Assembly: GCF_932526225.1 (NCBI RefSeq)
Contig: NC_064045.1
Span: 186,001-250,000 of the forward strand
Reading direction: 5' to 3'
Source: Nematostella vectensis
Taxonomy: Eukaryota > Cnidaria > Anthozoa > Actiniaria > Edwardsiidae
DNA length: 64,000 nucleotides
Of the stretch, positions 35,919-49,387 are shown in pieces (positions within the stretch are counted from its first letter, which is position 1; each line of letters starts with the position of its first letter). Made by a program: the position numbers and the translations under genes. The notes beneath the pieces were generated by a model. It did no database searches, was not told where the DNA came from, and saw nothing but the letters and a program-made list of their open reading frames with translations.

Positions 35919-35989
35919 GATCTTACCTGGATTCGAACCCTGGCCCGTTTGATTGAGAAGCGAAGCCCGTACCACTGAGCCATAGCGCC
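35919..35989 (-). tRNA. tRNA-like element, left arm, module 22
   Basis: Boxes intact; TTTGATTGAGAAG in the anticodon arm. T5 at 35904-35908. Confidence 0.42.
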
Positions 35990-36080
35990 ACTCTCGAGAT
36001 ATCAAGGAAAAACTATTATATACCTTATAAGGCTGGGTAAACAAGGCTATACGGTAGTTACTTCTAGTTTTCAAGAGAGT

Positions 36081-36151
36081 GGCGCGATAGCTCAGTGATA
36101 CGGGCTTCGCTTCTCAAACAAGAGGGCCGGGGTTCGAATCCAGGTCAGATC
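36081..36151 (+). tRNA. tRNA-like element, right arm, module 22
   Basis: Identical in form to module 21 (AGTGATA, intact B box); T6 at 36161-36166; palindrome at 36023-36032. Confidence 0.4.
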
Positions 36152-36493
36152 AACTTGGGATTTTTTCAGGGGTGTAAAGATAAGGACGTTAAGTTGACGT
36201 TTAGATAAGTGATTTTGTGGGTGAGTTGATAGGTGTATAGGGTAACAAGAGTTGGTCAAAGGGGTACAGGGTTTCAAGGGTTGGTAATAAGGGTCAATGA
36301 TATCAAGAACTAGGTCATAGGGGTGCAAGTTATGAATGAGTGAGTACACAGGGGTACAGGGTATCAATGGCTTGGTATTGGAGGTGCCGGGTTTTAGGGG
36401 ATGCTTCAAACAGGTACAGTGATTCAAGGGCTGGGTAATATGAGTACATTATAATAATTAAAATTATAATTAAAAATAATAATTAACAATAAT

Positions 36494-37600
36494 AGCTACC
36501 CTATATCCCAGAGTATCCACCCATAATTAAGCTACACCCCTACGACCTAGCACTAACTACGCTATACTCCTGAATACATACCCCTAACTAAGCTTTACCC
36601 GTACGACCTAGCAATAACTACACTTTACCCCTGAGTACACAACCCTTGCTAAGCTACTCCCCTGTGACGTAGCACTAACTACCCTATACCCCTGAATACC
36701 AAACCCTAACTAAACTACAACCCTATAACCGTGCACTTACCTACCCTATAACCCTGAGTACCCACCCGTAACTAAACTACACCCCTATGTCCTAGCACTA
36801 ACTACCCTATACCCCTAAATACATACCCCTAACTAAGCTACACCCTTTATGACTTGGCTGTAACTACCCCATACCACTGAGTACCCACCCCTAACTAATC
36901 TAAACCCCTACGACCTAGCACTAGCTACCCTATACCCATGAGTACCCACCGCTAACTAAGTTACACCCTATGACTTAGCAATTACTACCCTATACCCCTG
37001 AGTACCAACCCCTGATTAAGCTACACCTCTATGACTTAGCACTTACTACCCTATACCAATGAGTACCAACCCCAAACTAGGCTAAACCCCTACGAACTAG
37101 CACTAACTACCCTATACCCATGAGTACCCACCGCTAATTTAGCTACACCTCTATGACTTAGCACTTACTACCATATACCAATGAGTACCAGCCCCTGATT
37201 AAGCTACACCCATATGACCTATCACTTACTACCCTATACCCCTGCATACCCATCCCTAACTGACCTACACCCTATGACACCTAATCACATAACTACCCTT
37301 TACCCATGTATGACCAAGCGTTTACCAACTTGCACCCCTTTGACCCTGCCGTTTATATAATGTACCACTGTGCACTCGACCCCTTAATAATAATAAATAA
37401 TTAATAATAAATAAAACATAATTAATAAATAATAATTAATAATAATAATTAATAATAATAATTAATAATAATAATTAATAATAATGATTAATAGTAATTA
37501 ATAATAATAACTAATTATAATAATTAATAATAATAATAAATAATTAATAAATTATTAAAATAATAATGATAATTATAATTAATAATAATAATTAATAATA
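36494..37600. repeat. Half-module without tRNA-like pair (fourth)
   Basis: C-rich array 36494-37383 joins AT tract 37384-37600; near-identical copy of the third half-module. Confidence 0.8.
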
Positions 37601-38294
37601 ATAGCTACCCTATATCCCTGAGTATCCACCCCTAATTAAGCTACACCCCTACGACCTAGCACTAACTACGCTATACTCCTGAATACCTACCCCTAACTCA
37701 GCTTTACCCCTACGACCTAGCAGTAACTACACTTTACACCTGAGTACCCAACCCTTGCTAAGCTACACCCCTGTGACGTAGCACTAACTACCCTATACCC
37801 TTGAATACCCAACCCTAACTAAACTACACCCCTATAACCAAACACTTACCTATCCTATAAGTCTGAGAACCCACCCCTAACTAAACTACACCCCTATGTC
37901 CTAGCACTAACTAGCCTATACCCCTGAGTAAGCACACCTAGCTGAGCTACACCCCTACGACTTAGCACTAACTACCCTATACCCCTGAGTACCCACCCCA
38001 AACTAAGCTAAACCAGTACGACCTAGCACTAACTACCCTATACACATGAGCACCCACCGCTAACTAAGCTACTTCCCTTTGACTTAGCACTTACTACCCT
38101 ATACCCCTGCATACCCATCCCTAACTGACCTACACCCTATGTCACCTAATCAAATAACTACCCTTTTCCCATGTATGACCAAGCGCTTACAAACTTGCAC
38201 CCCAGTGACCATGCCATTTATATCCTGTACCCCTCTGTACCCACCCCCTAATGCCACCGTCCTTACCTTAACACCCCTGAAAAAGTCCCTAGTT

Positions 38295-38365
38295 GATCTT
38301 ACCTGGATTCAAACCCTGGCCCGTTTGCTTAAGAATCGAAGCCCGTACCACTGAGCCATAGCGCC
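38295..38365 (-). tRNA. tRNA-like element, left arm, module 23
   Basis: B box GGTTTGAATCC; TTAAGAATCG in the anticodon arm. T5 at 38280-38284. Confidence 0.36.
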
Positions 38366-38455
38366 ACTCTCGAGATATCAAGGAAAACTACTCTATACCT
38401 TATATGGCTGGGTAAACAAGGCTATACGGTAGTTACTTCTAGTTTTCAAGAGAGT

Positions 38456-38526
38456 GGCGCGATAGCTCAGTGGTACGGGCTTTGCTTCTCGAACAAGAGG
38501 GCCGGGGTTCGAATCCAGGTCAGATC
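38456..38526 (+). tRNA. tRNA-like element, right arm, module 23
   Basis: Boxes intact; the anticodon-like loop has CTCGAAC in place of CTCAAAC. T6 at 38536-38541; central site CCTTATATGG at 38398-38407. Confidence 0.42.
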
Positions 38527-38821
38527 AACTTGGGATTTTTTCAGTGGTGTAAAGATAAAGACGTTAAGGGGACATTAAGATAAGTGAGTTTGTGGGTGAG
38601 TTGACAGGTGTATGGGGCAACAAGAGATGGTCAAAGGGGTACAGGGTTTCATGGGTTGGTAATAAGGGTCAATGATATCAAGAACTAGGTCATAGGGGTG
38701 CAAGTTATGAATGAGTGAGTACACAGGGGTACATGAAATCAATGGCTTGGTCTTGGAGGTGCAGGGTTTTAGGGGATGGTTCAAACAGTTACAGGGATTC
38801 AAGAGCTAGGTTATATGGGTA

Positions 38822-40408
38822 CATTATAATAATTAATAATAATAATTAATAGTAATTAATAATAATTATTATTAAAAATAATTATTAATAATAATTATTA
38901 TTTATTATTAATTATTATTTATTCATAAATATTATCGATAATTATTATTAATATATATTATTATTATAAATGTAAAATATAATTATATATAATATATATA
39001 ATATAATATATATAATTATTATTCATATATATTAATTTTTTTTAATTATTATTAATTACTATTATTAATTACTATTAATTATTATTAATTACTTTTATGA
39101 ATAACTTTCATTAATTATTATTAATTGCAATTATTCATTATTATTAATAATTATTAATAATAATTAATAATAGTAATTATTAATAATAATTAATAATAAT
39201 AATTTATAATAATAATTAATAATAAGAATTTATAATAATATTTAATAATAGCAATTAATAATAGTAATTAATAATAATTAATAATAGTAATTGATAATAA
39301 TTACAAAAAGTAATTCATAATACTAATTAATAATAATAAATAATAATTTATAATATTTAATAATAATTAATAGTAATTAATAATATTTACTATAATTAAT
39401 AATAATTAATAAAAATTAATAAAAATTAAGAATAATCAATAATAATCATTAGAAATTAATAATAATAATTAATAATAATTATTAATAATAATAACTAATA
39501 ATAATAATTAATTATAATCAATAATAATAATAATAATTAATAATAATCAATAATATTAATCAATAATATCAATCAATAATTGAAATTAATAATAATAATT
39601 AATTATTTTTAATAACAATCTTTAATAATAATTAATAATTTATAATAATTAATAACAATTAATATTAAATAATAAATAATAATTAATAATTAATAATAAT
39701 GAATAATTATTAATTTATAATTAATGACAATTAATATCAATATTAATAATAACAATTATTAATAATAATTAATAATAAATAATAATTAAGAGTAATAATA
39801 ATTATTAATAATAAATAAATTATAAAAATTAATATTAATTAATAGTAGTTTTTAATAATAATTAATAATAATAAATAATTAATAATAATAAATATTAAGA
39901 ATTAATTAAAAAAAATTAATAATAATTAATAAATAATAATAATTAATAATAATTATAATTAATAATAATCAATAATAGGTAATAATTCATAATTAATAAT
40001 AAATAATAAATAATAACAAATAATAATTACTAATAATAAATAATAATTAATAATAAATAAAAAAAAATTAAATAATAAAAATTAATAATTAATAATAATA
40101 ATAATTAATAATAAATAATATTTAATAAATAATTGATAATAGTAATAAATAATTGTAATTAATAATTAATAATAATTAATAATTAATAATATTTATTATT
40201 TATAATAAATAATAATTAATAATTAATAATAATAACTAATAATAATAATTAATAATAATAATTAATTAATAATAATATAAATAATAATTAATAATAATGT
40301 TTAATATAATAATAATAATTAATGATAATGATTAATAGTAATTAATAATAATAACTAATATTATTAATTAATAATAATAATTAATAATAATATTTAATAA
40401 CAATAATT
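38822..40408. repeat. Large AT cassette 2 (1.6 kb)
   Basis: Homologous to cassette 1, including the TAA to TTA orientation switch and the ATATAT core. Almost pure A/T with no gene visible. Confidence 0.85.
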
Positions 40409-41093
40409 ACCCTATATCCCTGAGTATCCACCCCTAATTGAGCTACGCCCCTAAGACCTAGCAACAACTACACTTTACCCCTGTGTACCCAACCCTTGCT
40501 AAGCTACACCCCTGTGACGTAGCACTAACTACCCTATACCCCTAAATACCCAACCCTAACTAAATTACACTCCTATAGTCGAGCAATTACCTACCTTATA
40601 ACCCTGAGTACCCACCCCCAACTAAACTACACCCCTGTCCTAGAACTAACTAGCCTATACCCCTGAGTACCCACAACTAGCTAAGCTACACCCCTACGAC
40701 CTAGCACTAACTAGCCTATACCCCTGAATACCCAACCCTATTAAACTACACCTCTACTACCTAGCACTAACTACCCTATACCCCTGAGTACCCACCCCAA
40801 ACTAAGCTAAACCAGTACGACCTAGCACTAACTACCCTATACACATGAGCACCCACCGCTAACTAAGCTACTTCCCTTTGACTTAGCACTTACTACCCTA
40901 TACCCCTGCATACCCATCCCTAACTGACCTACACCCTATGACACCTAATCACATAACTACCCTTTTCCCATGTATGACCAAGCGCTTACAAACTTGCACC
41001 CCAGTGACCATGCCATTTATATCCTGTACCCCTCTGTACCCACCCCCTAATGCCACCGTCCTTACCTTAACACCCCTGAAAAAGTCCCTAGTT

Positions 41094-41164
41094 GATCTTA
41101 CCTGGATTCAAACCCTGGCCCGTTTGCTTAAGAATCGAAGCCCGTACCACTGAGCCATTGCGCC
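41094..41164 (-). tRNA. tRNA-like element, left arm, module 24
   Basis: B box GGTTTGAATCC; one further change (CCATTGCGCC on the top strand). T5 at 41079-41083. Confidence 0.36.
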
Positions 41165-41254
41165 ACTCTCGAGATATCAAGGAAAACTACTCTATACCTT
41201 ATATGGCTGGGTAAACAAGGCTATACGGTAGTTACTTCTAGTTTTCAAGAGAGT

Positions 41255-41325
41255 GGCGCGATAGCTCAGTGGTACGGGCTTTGCTTCTCGAACAAGAGGG
41301 CCGGGGTTCGAATCCAGGTCAGATC
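41255..41325 (+). tRNA. tRNA-like element, right arm, module 24
   Basis: Same CTCGAAC variant as module 23; T6 at 41335-41340; central site CCTTATATGG at 41197-41206. Confidence 0.42.
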
Positions 41326-41622
41326 AACTTGGGATTTTTTCAGTGGTGTAAAGATAAAGACGTTAAGGGGACATTAAGATAAGTGAGTTTGTGGGTGAGT
41401 TGACAGGTGTATGGGGCAACAAGAGATGGTCAAAGGGGTACAGGGTTTCATGGGTTGGTAATAAGGGTCAATGATATCAAGAACTAGGTCATAGGGGTGC
41501 AAGTTATGAATGAGTGAGTACACAGGGGTACATGAAATCAATGGCTTGGTCTTGGAGGTGCAGGGTTTTAGGGGATGGTTCAAACAGTTACAGGGATTCA
41601 AGAGCTAGGTTATATGGGTACA

Positions 41623-43167
41623 TTATAATAATTAATAATAATAATTAATAGTAATTAATAATAATTATTATTAAAAATAATTATTAATAATAATTATTAT
41701 TTATTATTAATTATTATTTATTCATAAATATTATCGATAATTATTATTAATATATATTATTATTATAAATGTAAAATATAATTATATATAATATATATAA
41801 TATAATATATATAATTATTATTCATATATATTAATTTTTTTTAATTATTATTAATTACTATTATTAATTACTATTAATTATTATTAATTACTTTTATGAA
41901 TAACTTTCATTAATTATTATTAATTGCAATTATTCATTATTATTAATAATTATTAATAATAATTAATAATAGTAATTATTAATAATAATTAATAATAATA
42001 ATTTATAATAATAATTAATAATAAGAATTTATAATAATATTTAATAATAGCAATTAATAATAGTAATTAATAATAATTAATAATAGTAATTGATAATAAT
42101 TACAAAAAGTAATTCATAATACTAATTAATAATAATAAATAATAATTTATAATATTTAATAATAATTAATAAAAATTAATAAAAATTAAGAATAATCAAT
42201 AATAATCATTAGAAATTAATAATAATAATTAATAATAATTATTAATAATAATAACTAATAATAATAATTAATTATAATCAATAATAATAATAATAATTAA
42301 TAATAATCAATAATATTAATCAATAATATCAATCAATAATTGAAATTAATAATAATAATTAATTATAATTAATAACAATCTTTAATAATAATTAATAATT
42401 TATAATAATTAATAACAATTAATATTAAATAATAAATAATAATTAATAATTAATAATAATGAATAATTATTAATTTATAATTAATGACAATTAATATCAA
42501 TATTAATAATAACAATTAATAATAATAATTAATAATAAATAATAATTAAAAGTAATAATAATTATTAATAATAAATAAATTATAAAAATTAATATTAATT
42601 AATAGTAGTTATTAATAATAATTAATAATAATAAATAATTAATAATAATAAATATTAAGAATTAATTAAAAAAAATTAATAATAATTAATAAATAATAAT
42701 AATTAATAATAATTATAATTAATAATAATCAATAATAGGTAATAATTCATAATTAATAATAAATAATAAATAATAACAAATAATAATTACTAATAATAAA
42801 TAATAATTAATAATAAATAAAAAAAATTAAATAATAAAAATTAATAATTAATAATAATAATAATTAATAATAAATAATATTTAATAAATAATTGATAATA
42901 GTAATAAATAATTGTAATTAATAATTAATAATAATTAATAATTAATAATATTTATTATTTATAATAAATAATAATTAATAACTAATAATAATAACTAATA
43001 ATAATAATTAATAATAATAATTAATTAATAATAATATAAATAATAATTAATAATAATGTTTAATATAATAATAATAATTAATGATAATGATTAATAGTAA
43101 TTAATAATAATAACTAATATTATTAATTAATAATAATAATTAATAATAATAATTAATAACAATAATT
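41623..43167. repeat. Large AT cassette 3 (1.5 kb)
   Basis: Near-identical to cassette 2 except for a loss of about 40 bp near 42165 (missing the TAGTAATTAATAATATTTAC stretch found near 39370). Confidence 0.85.
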
Positions 43168-44147
43168 ACCCTATATCCCTGAGTATCCACCCCTAATTGA
43201 GCTACGCCCCTACGACCTAGCAACAACTACACTTTACCCCTGTGTACCCAACCCTTGCTAAGCTACACCCCTGTGACGTAGCACTAACTACCCTATACCC
43301 CTAAATACCCAACCCTAACTAAATTACACTCCTATAGTCGAGCAATTACCTACCTTATAACCCTGAGTACCCACCCCCAACTAAACTACACCCCTGTCCT
43401 AGAACTAACTAGCCTATACCCCTGAGTACCCACAACTAGCTAAGCTACACCCCTACGACCTAGCACTAACTAGCCTATACCCCTGAATACCCAACCCTAT
43501 TAAACTACACCTCTACTACCTAGCACTAACTACCCTATACCCCTGAATACCCACCCCTAACTAAGCTACACCCTTATGACTTGGCTGTAACTACCCTATA
43601 CCCCTGAGTACCCGTCCCAAACTAAGCTAAACCCCTATGACCTAGCAGTAACTACCCTATACCCATGAGTACCCACCGCTAACTAAGCTACACCCCTATG
43701 ACTTAGCGCTTACTACCCTATACCCCTGAGTACAAACCCCTAACTAAGGCACACCACTATGACCTAGCACTTACTACCCTATACCCCTGCCTACCCATCC
43801 CTAACTGACCTACACCCCTATGACATCTAATCACATCAATACCCTTCACCCATGTATGACCAAGCGCTTACCAACTTGCACTCCTTTGACCCTGCCGTTT
43901 ATATCCTGTACCCCTGTGCACCCACCCCCTTAATAATAAATAATTAATAATTAAAAAAAATAATTAACAAATGATCATTAATAATTAATAATAATAACTA
44001 ATAATAATAATTAATAATGATAATAATAATTAATAATAATAATTAATAATAATGATTAATAGTAATTAATAATAATAACTAATAATAATTAATAATAATA
44101 ATTAATAATAAATAATTAATAATACTAAAAATAATAATAATAATGAT

Positions 44148-44190
<43 letters not shown>
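43168..44190. repeat. Half-module without tRNA-like pair (fifth)
   Basis: C-rich array 43168-43929 joins AT tract 43930-44190, ending in a pure trinucleotide run. Confidence 0.8.
44150..44190. repeat. Pure (TAA)n microsatellite
   Basis: About 13 uninterrupted copies of the trinucleotide, directly before the next C-rich array. The corresponding site near 30340-30366 is shorter and interrupted. Confidence 0.9.
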
Positions 44191-45003
44191 GCTACCCTAT
44201 ATCCCTGAGTATTAACCCCTAACTAAGCTACACCCCTAAGACCTAGCACTAACTACGCTATACTCCTGAATAGCTACCCCTAACTAAGCCTCACCCCTAC
44301 GACCTAGCAATAACTACACTTTACCCCTGAGTACCCAACCCTTGCTAAGCTACACCCCTGTGACGTAGCACTAACTACACTATACGCCTGAATACCCAAC
44401 CCTAACTAAACTACACCCCTATAACCGGGCACTTACCTACCCTATAACCCTGAGTACCCACCCGTAACTAAAGTACACCCCTATGTCCTTGCACTAACTA
44501 ACCTATACCCCTGGGTACCCACACCTTGCTTAGCTACACCCCTACGACCTAGCACTAACTGGCCTATACCCTGAATACCCAACCTTAACTAAACTACACC
44601 TCTACTATCTAGCACTAACTACCCTATACCCCTGAATACCCACCCCTAACTAAGCTACACCCTTATGACTTGGCTGTAACTACAATATACCCCTGAGTAC
44701 CCACCCCTAACTAAGCTAAACCCCTACGACCTAGCACTAACTACCCTATACCCATGAGTACCCACCGCTAATTAAGCTACACCTGTATGACTTAGCACTT
44801 ACTACCCTATACCCATGAGTACCAACCCCTAACTGACCTACACCCCTATGATACCTAATCACATAACTACCCTTTACCCATGTATAACCAAGCGCTTACC
44901 AACTTGCACCCCTGTGACCCTGAGGTTCATATCCTGTACCCCTATGCACCAACCCCCTAATGACACCGTTCTTACCTTAACACCCCTGAAAAAGTCCCTA
45001 GTT

Positions 45004-45074
45004 GATCTTACCTGGATTCGAACCCTGGACCGTTTGCTTCAGAAGCGAAGCCCGTAGCTTTGAGCCATAGCACA
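45004..45074 (-). pseudogene. Degraded tRNA-like element, left arm, module 25
   Basis: Shares the GTAGCTTTGAG lesion of module 17 that breaks the A box, with further decay at the 5' end (CATAGCACA on the top strand). B box intact. T5 at 44989-44993. Confidence 0.4.
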
Positions 45075-45165
45075 ACCCTTGAGATATCAAGGAAAAACTA
45101 CTATATACCTTATAAGGCTGGGTAAACAAGGCTATACGGTAGTTACTTCTAATTTTTAAGAGAGT

Positions 45166-45236
45166 GGCTAGATAGCTCAGTGATACGGGCTTCGCTTCTC
45201 AAACAAGAGGGCCGGGTTTCGAATCCAGGTCAGATC
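45166..45236 (+). pseudogene. Degraded tRNA-like element, right arm, module 25
   Basis: Shares GGCTAGATAG, AGTGATA and GTTTCGAATCC with module 17. The T-run is interrupted (TGTTTT at 45246-45251), the only right arm without a T5 or longer run. Palindrome at 45108-45117. Confidence 0.4.
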
Positions 45237-45765
45237 AACTTGGGATGTTTTCAGGGGTGTAAAGATAAGGACGTTAATTTGACGTTTAGATAAGTGATTT
45301 TGTGGGTGAGTTGACAGGTGTATAGGGTAACAAGAGTTGGTCAAAGGGAACCAGGGTTTCAAGGGTTGGTAATAAGGGTCAATGATATCAAGAACTAGGT
45401 CATAGGGGTGCAAGTTATGAATGCGTGAGTACACAGGGTACAGGGTATCTATGGCTTGGTATTGGAGGTGCCGGGTTTTAAGGTATGGTTCAAACAGGTA
45501 CAGGGATCCAAGAGCTAGGTAATATGGGTACATTATAATAATTAATAATAATAATTACCCTATATCCCTGAGTATTCACCCCCAATTAAGCTACACCCCT
45601 ACGACCTAGCACCAACTACGCTAAACTCCTGAATACCTACCCCTAACTAAGCCTCACCCCTACTACCTAGCAATAACTACACTTTACCCCTGAGTACCCA
45701 ACACTTGCAAAGCTACACCCCTGTGAGCTACACCCTTGGACGTAGCACTAACTTACCCTATACCA

Positions 45766-45813
45766 CGCCCGTTTGATTGAGAAGCGAAGCCCGTACCACT
45801 GAGCCATAGCGCC
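45766..45813 (-). pseudogene. Truncated tRNA-like element (B-box half deleted), module 25b
   Basis: Same 48-nt A-box half and same junction (CTATACCACG then CCCGTTTGATTGAG) as at 23831-23878, so the deletion predates the segmental duplication. Confidence 0.7.
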
Positions 45814-45904
45814 ACTCTCGAGATATCAAGGAAAAACTACTCTATACCTTATAAGGCTGGGTAAACAAGGCTATACGGAAGTTACTTCTAGTTTTCAAGA
45901 GAGT

Positions 45905-45975
45905 GGCGCGATAGCTCAGTGGTACGGGCTTTGCTACTCAAACAACAGGTCCGGGGTTCGAATCCAGGTCAGATG
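45905..45975 (+). tRNA. tRNA-like element, right arm, module 25b
   Basis: Boxes intact; GCTACTCAAAC and AACAGGTCC in the anticodon region; 3' end AGATG. T6 at 45985-45990; palindrome at 45847-45856. Confidence 0.38.
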
Positions 45976-47071
45976 AACTTTGGATTTTTTCAGGGGTGTA
46001 AAGATAAGGACGTTAAGGGGACGTTAAGATAAGTAAGTTTGTGGGTGAGTTGAGAGGTGTATAGGGTAACAAGAGTTGTTCAAAGGGGTACAGGGTTTCA
46101 AAGGTTGGTAATAAGGGTCAATGATATCAAGAACTAGGTCATAGGGGTGCAAGTTATGAATGAGTGTGTACACAGGGGTACAGGGTATCAATGGCTTGGT
46201 CTTGCCGGTGCAGGGTTCTAGGGGATGGCTCAAACAGGTACAGTGATTCAAGGGCTAGGCAATATGGGTACATTATAATAATTAAAAATAATAATTAAGG
46301 ATAATAATTAAGGATAATAGCTACCCTATATCCCTGAGTAACCACCCATAATTAAGCTACACCTCTACGACCTAGCACTAACTACGCTATACTGCTGAAA
46401 ACCTACCACTAACTAAGCCTCACCCCTACTACCTAGCAATAACTACACTTTACCCCTGAGTACCCAACCCTTGCTAAGCTACACCCATGTGACGTAGCAC
46501 TAACTACCCTACACCCCTGAATACCCAACCCTAACTAAACTACACCCCTATGTCCTAGCACTAACTGGCCTATACCCCTGAGTACCCGCACCTAGCTGAG
46601 CTACACCCCTACGAATTAGCACTAACTAGCCAATACCCCTCAATACCCAACCCTAACTAAACTACACCTCTACTACCTAGCACTAACTACCCTATACCCC
46701 TGAATACCCACCCCTAACTAAGATAATCCCGTACGACTCAGCACTAACTACCCGATACCCCTGCCTAGCCATCCCTAACTGACCTACACCCCTATGACTT
46801 AGCACTTACTACCATATACCCCTGAGTACCAACCCCTAACTATGCTACACCCCTATGACCTAGCACTTACTACCCTGTACCCCTGCCTACCCATCCTTAA
46901 CTGACCTACACCCCTATGACACCCAATCACATAACTACCATTTACCCATGTATAACCAAGCGCTTACCAACTTGCTCCCCTGTGACTCTGCCGTTTATAT
47001 CCTGTACCCCTGTGCACGCACCCCCTAATGACACCGGCCTTACCTTAACACCCCTGAAAAAGTCCCTAGTT

Positions 47072-47142
47072 GATCTTACCTGGATTCGAACCCTGGCCAG
47101 TTTGATTGAGAAGCGAAGCCCGTACCACTGAGCCATAGCGCC
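47072..47142 (-). tRNA. tRNA-like element, left arm, module 26
   Basis: Boxes intact; CCAGTTTGATTGAG in the anticodon arm. T5 at 47057-47061. Confidence 0.4.
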
Positions 47143-47233
47143 ACTCTCGAGATATCAAGGAAAAACTACTCTATACCTTATAAGGCTGGGTAAACAAGGC
47201 TATACGGTAGTTACTTCTAGTTTTCAAGAGAGT

Positions 47234-47304
47234 GGCGCGATAGCTCAGTGATACGGGCTTCGCTTCTGAAACAAGAGGGCCGGGGTTCGAATCCAGGTCA
47301 GATC
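47234..47304 (+). tRNA. tRNA-like element, right arm, module 26
   Basis: A box with AGTGATA; loop changed to TTCTGAAAC; B box intact. Terminator shortened to T5 at 47315-47319. Palindrome at 47176-47185. Confidence 0.38.
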
Positions 47305-47647
47305 AACTTGGGAATTTTTCAGGGGTGTAAAGATAAGGACGTTAAGTTGACGTTTAGATAAGTGATTTTGTGGGTGAGTTGATAGGTGTATAGGGTAACA
47401 AGAGTTGGTCAAAGGGGTACAGGGTTTCAAGGGTTGGTAATAAGGGTCAATGATATCAAGAACTAGGTAATAGGGTTGCAAGTTATGAATGAGTGAGTAC
47501 CCAGGGGTACAGGGTATCAATGGCTTGGTATTGGAGGTGCCGGGTTTTAGGGGATGCTCCCAACAGGTACAGTGATTCAAGGGCTAGGTAATATGAGTAC
47601 ATTATAATACTTAAAATTATAATTAAAAATAATAATTAACAATAATA

Positions 47648-48408
47648 GCTACCCTATATCCCTGAGTATCCACCCATAATTAAGCTACACCCCTACGACC
47701 TAGCACTAACTACGCTATACTCCTGAATACATACCCCTAACTAAGCTTTACCCGTACGACCTAGCAATAACTACACTTTACCCCTGAGTACACAACCCTT
47801 GCTAAGCTACTCCCCTGTGACGTAGCACTAACTACCCTATACCCCTGAATACCCAACCCTAACTAAACTACACCCCTATAACCGTGCACTTACCTACCCT
47901 ATAACCCTGAGTACCCACCCGTAACTAAACTACACCCCTATGTCCTAGCACTAACTAGCCTATAACCCTGGGTACCCACACCTAGCTTAGCTACACCCCT
48001 ACGACCTAGCATTAACTACCCTATACCCCTGCCTACCCATCCCTAACTGACCTACACCCCTATGACACCTAATCACATAACTACCCTTTACCAATGTATG
48101 ACCAAGCGTTTACCAACTTGCACCCCTTTGACCCTGCCGTTTATATAATGTACCCCTGTGCACTCTACCCCTTAATAATAATAATAATAAATAATTAATA
48201 ATAAATAAAACATAATTAATAAATAATAATTAATAATAATTAATAATAATAATTAATAATAAAAATTAATAATAATAATTAATAATAATGATTAATAGTA
48301 ATTAATGATAATAACTAATTATAATAATTTATAATAATAATTAATAATAAATAATTAATTAAAATAATAATGATAATTATAATTAATAATAATAATTAAT
48401 AATAATAG
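47648..48408. repeat. Half-module without tRNA-like pair (sixth)
   Basis: C-rich array 47648-48171 joins AT tract 48172-48408. Counterpart of the first half-module at 25773-26540. Confidence 0.8.
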
Positions 48409-49160
48409 CTACCCTATATCCCTGAGTATCCACCCCTAATTAAGCTACACCCCTACGACCTAGCACTAACTACGCTATACTCCTGAATACCTACCCCTAA
48501 CTCAGCTTTACCCCTACGACCTAGCAGTAACTACACTTTACACCTGAGTACCCAACCCTTGCTAAGCTACACCCCTGTGACGTAGCACTAACTACCCTAC
48601 ACCCTTGAATACCCAACCCTAACTAAACTACACCCCTATAACCGAACACTTACCTATCCTTTAAGTCTGAGAACCCACCCCTAACTAAACTACACCCCTA
48701 TGTCCTAGCACTAACTAGCCTATACCCCTGAGTACGCACACCTAGCTGAGCTATACCCCTACGACTTAGCACTAACTACCCTATACCCATGAGTACCCAC
48801 CCCAAACTAAGCTAAACCAGTACGACCTAGCACTAACTACCCTATACACATGAGCACCCACAGCTAACTAAGCTACTTCCCTTTGACTTAGCACTTACTA
48901 CCCTATACCCCTGAGTACCAACCCCTAACAAAGCTACACCCCTATAACGTATCACTTACTACCCTATACCCCTGCATACCCATCCCTAACTGACCTACAC
49001 CCTATCACACCTAATCACATAACTACCCTTTTCCCATGTATGACCAAGCGCTTACAAACTTGCACCCCAGTGACCATGCCATTTATATCCTGTACCCCTC
49101 TGCACCCACCCCCTAATGCCACCGTCCTTACCTTAACACCCCTGAAAAAAATCCCTAGTT

Positions 49161-49231
49161 GATCTTACCTGGATTCAAACCCTGGCCCGTTTGCTTAAGA
49201 AGCGAAGCCCGTACCACTGAGCCATAGCGCC
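49161..49231 (-). tRNA. tRNA-like element, left arm, module 27
   Basis: B box GGTTTGAATCC. The terminator is lengthened to T7 (A7 on the top strand, 49145-49151). Confidence 0.38.
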
Positions 49232-49316
49232 GAGATATCAAGGAAAAACTACTCTATACCTTATATGGCTGGGTAAACAAGACTATACGGTAGTTACTTC
49301 TAATTTTCAAGAGAGT

Positions 49317-49387
49317 GGCGCGATAGCTCAGTGGTACGGGCTTTGCTTCTCAAACAAGAGGGCCGGGGTTCGAATCCAGGTCAGATC
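49317..49387 (+). tRNA. tRNA-like element, right arm, module 27
   Basis: Boxes intact; T7 at 49397-49403; central site CCTTATATGG at 49259-49268. Confidence 0.45.

Larger units (their letters stand above)
35227..36493. repeat. Composite palindromic module 22
   Basis: C-rich array 35227-35918, pair 35919-36151, G-rich arm 36152-36448, AT spacer 36449-36493. Confidence 0.8.
33600..38354. repeat. Tandem duplication with 2,376-bp step
   Basis: The segment from the left element of module 21 to that of module 22 repeats from module 22 to module 23 (left elements at 33543, 35919 and 38295, each 2,376 apart). Each copy holds one pair, one G-rich arm and one tRNA-less half-module. Edges are approximate. 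Confidence 0.8.
37601..38821. repeat. Composite palindromic module 23
   Basis: C-rich array 37601-38294, pair 38295-38526, G-rich arm 38527-38821, then a large AT cassette. Confidence 0.8.
40409..41622. repeat. Composite palindromic module 24
   Basis: C-rich array 40409-41093, pair 41094-41325, G-rich arm 41326-41622. Its pair nearly repeats that of module 23. Confidence 0.8.
38139..43730. repeat. Tandem duplication with about 2,799-bp step, including an AT cassette
   Basis: Left elements of modules 23 and 24 lie 2,799 apart. The C-rich DNA after each cassette (40409 and 43168) is 2,759 apart, showing a net loss of about 40 bp in the second AT cassette. Outer edges are approximate. Confidence 0.8.
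44191..45556. repeat. Composite palindromic module 25 (diverged pair)
   Basis: C-rich array 44191-45003, pair 45004-45236, G-rich arm 45237-45532, AT spacer 45533-45556. Counterpart of module 17. Confidence 0.8.
45557..46319. repeat. Short module 25b with half-deleted left element
   Basis: C-rich array 45557-45765, truncated left element 45766-45813, right element 45905-45975, G-rich arm 45976-46272, AT spacer 46273-46319. Same fusion point as module 17b. Confidence 0.8.
46320..47647. repeat. Composite palindromic module 26
   Basis: C-rich array 46320-47071, pair 47072-47304, G-rich arm 47305-47600, AT spacer 47601-47647. Counterpart of module 18. Confidence 0.8.
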
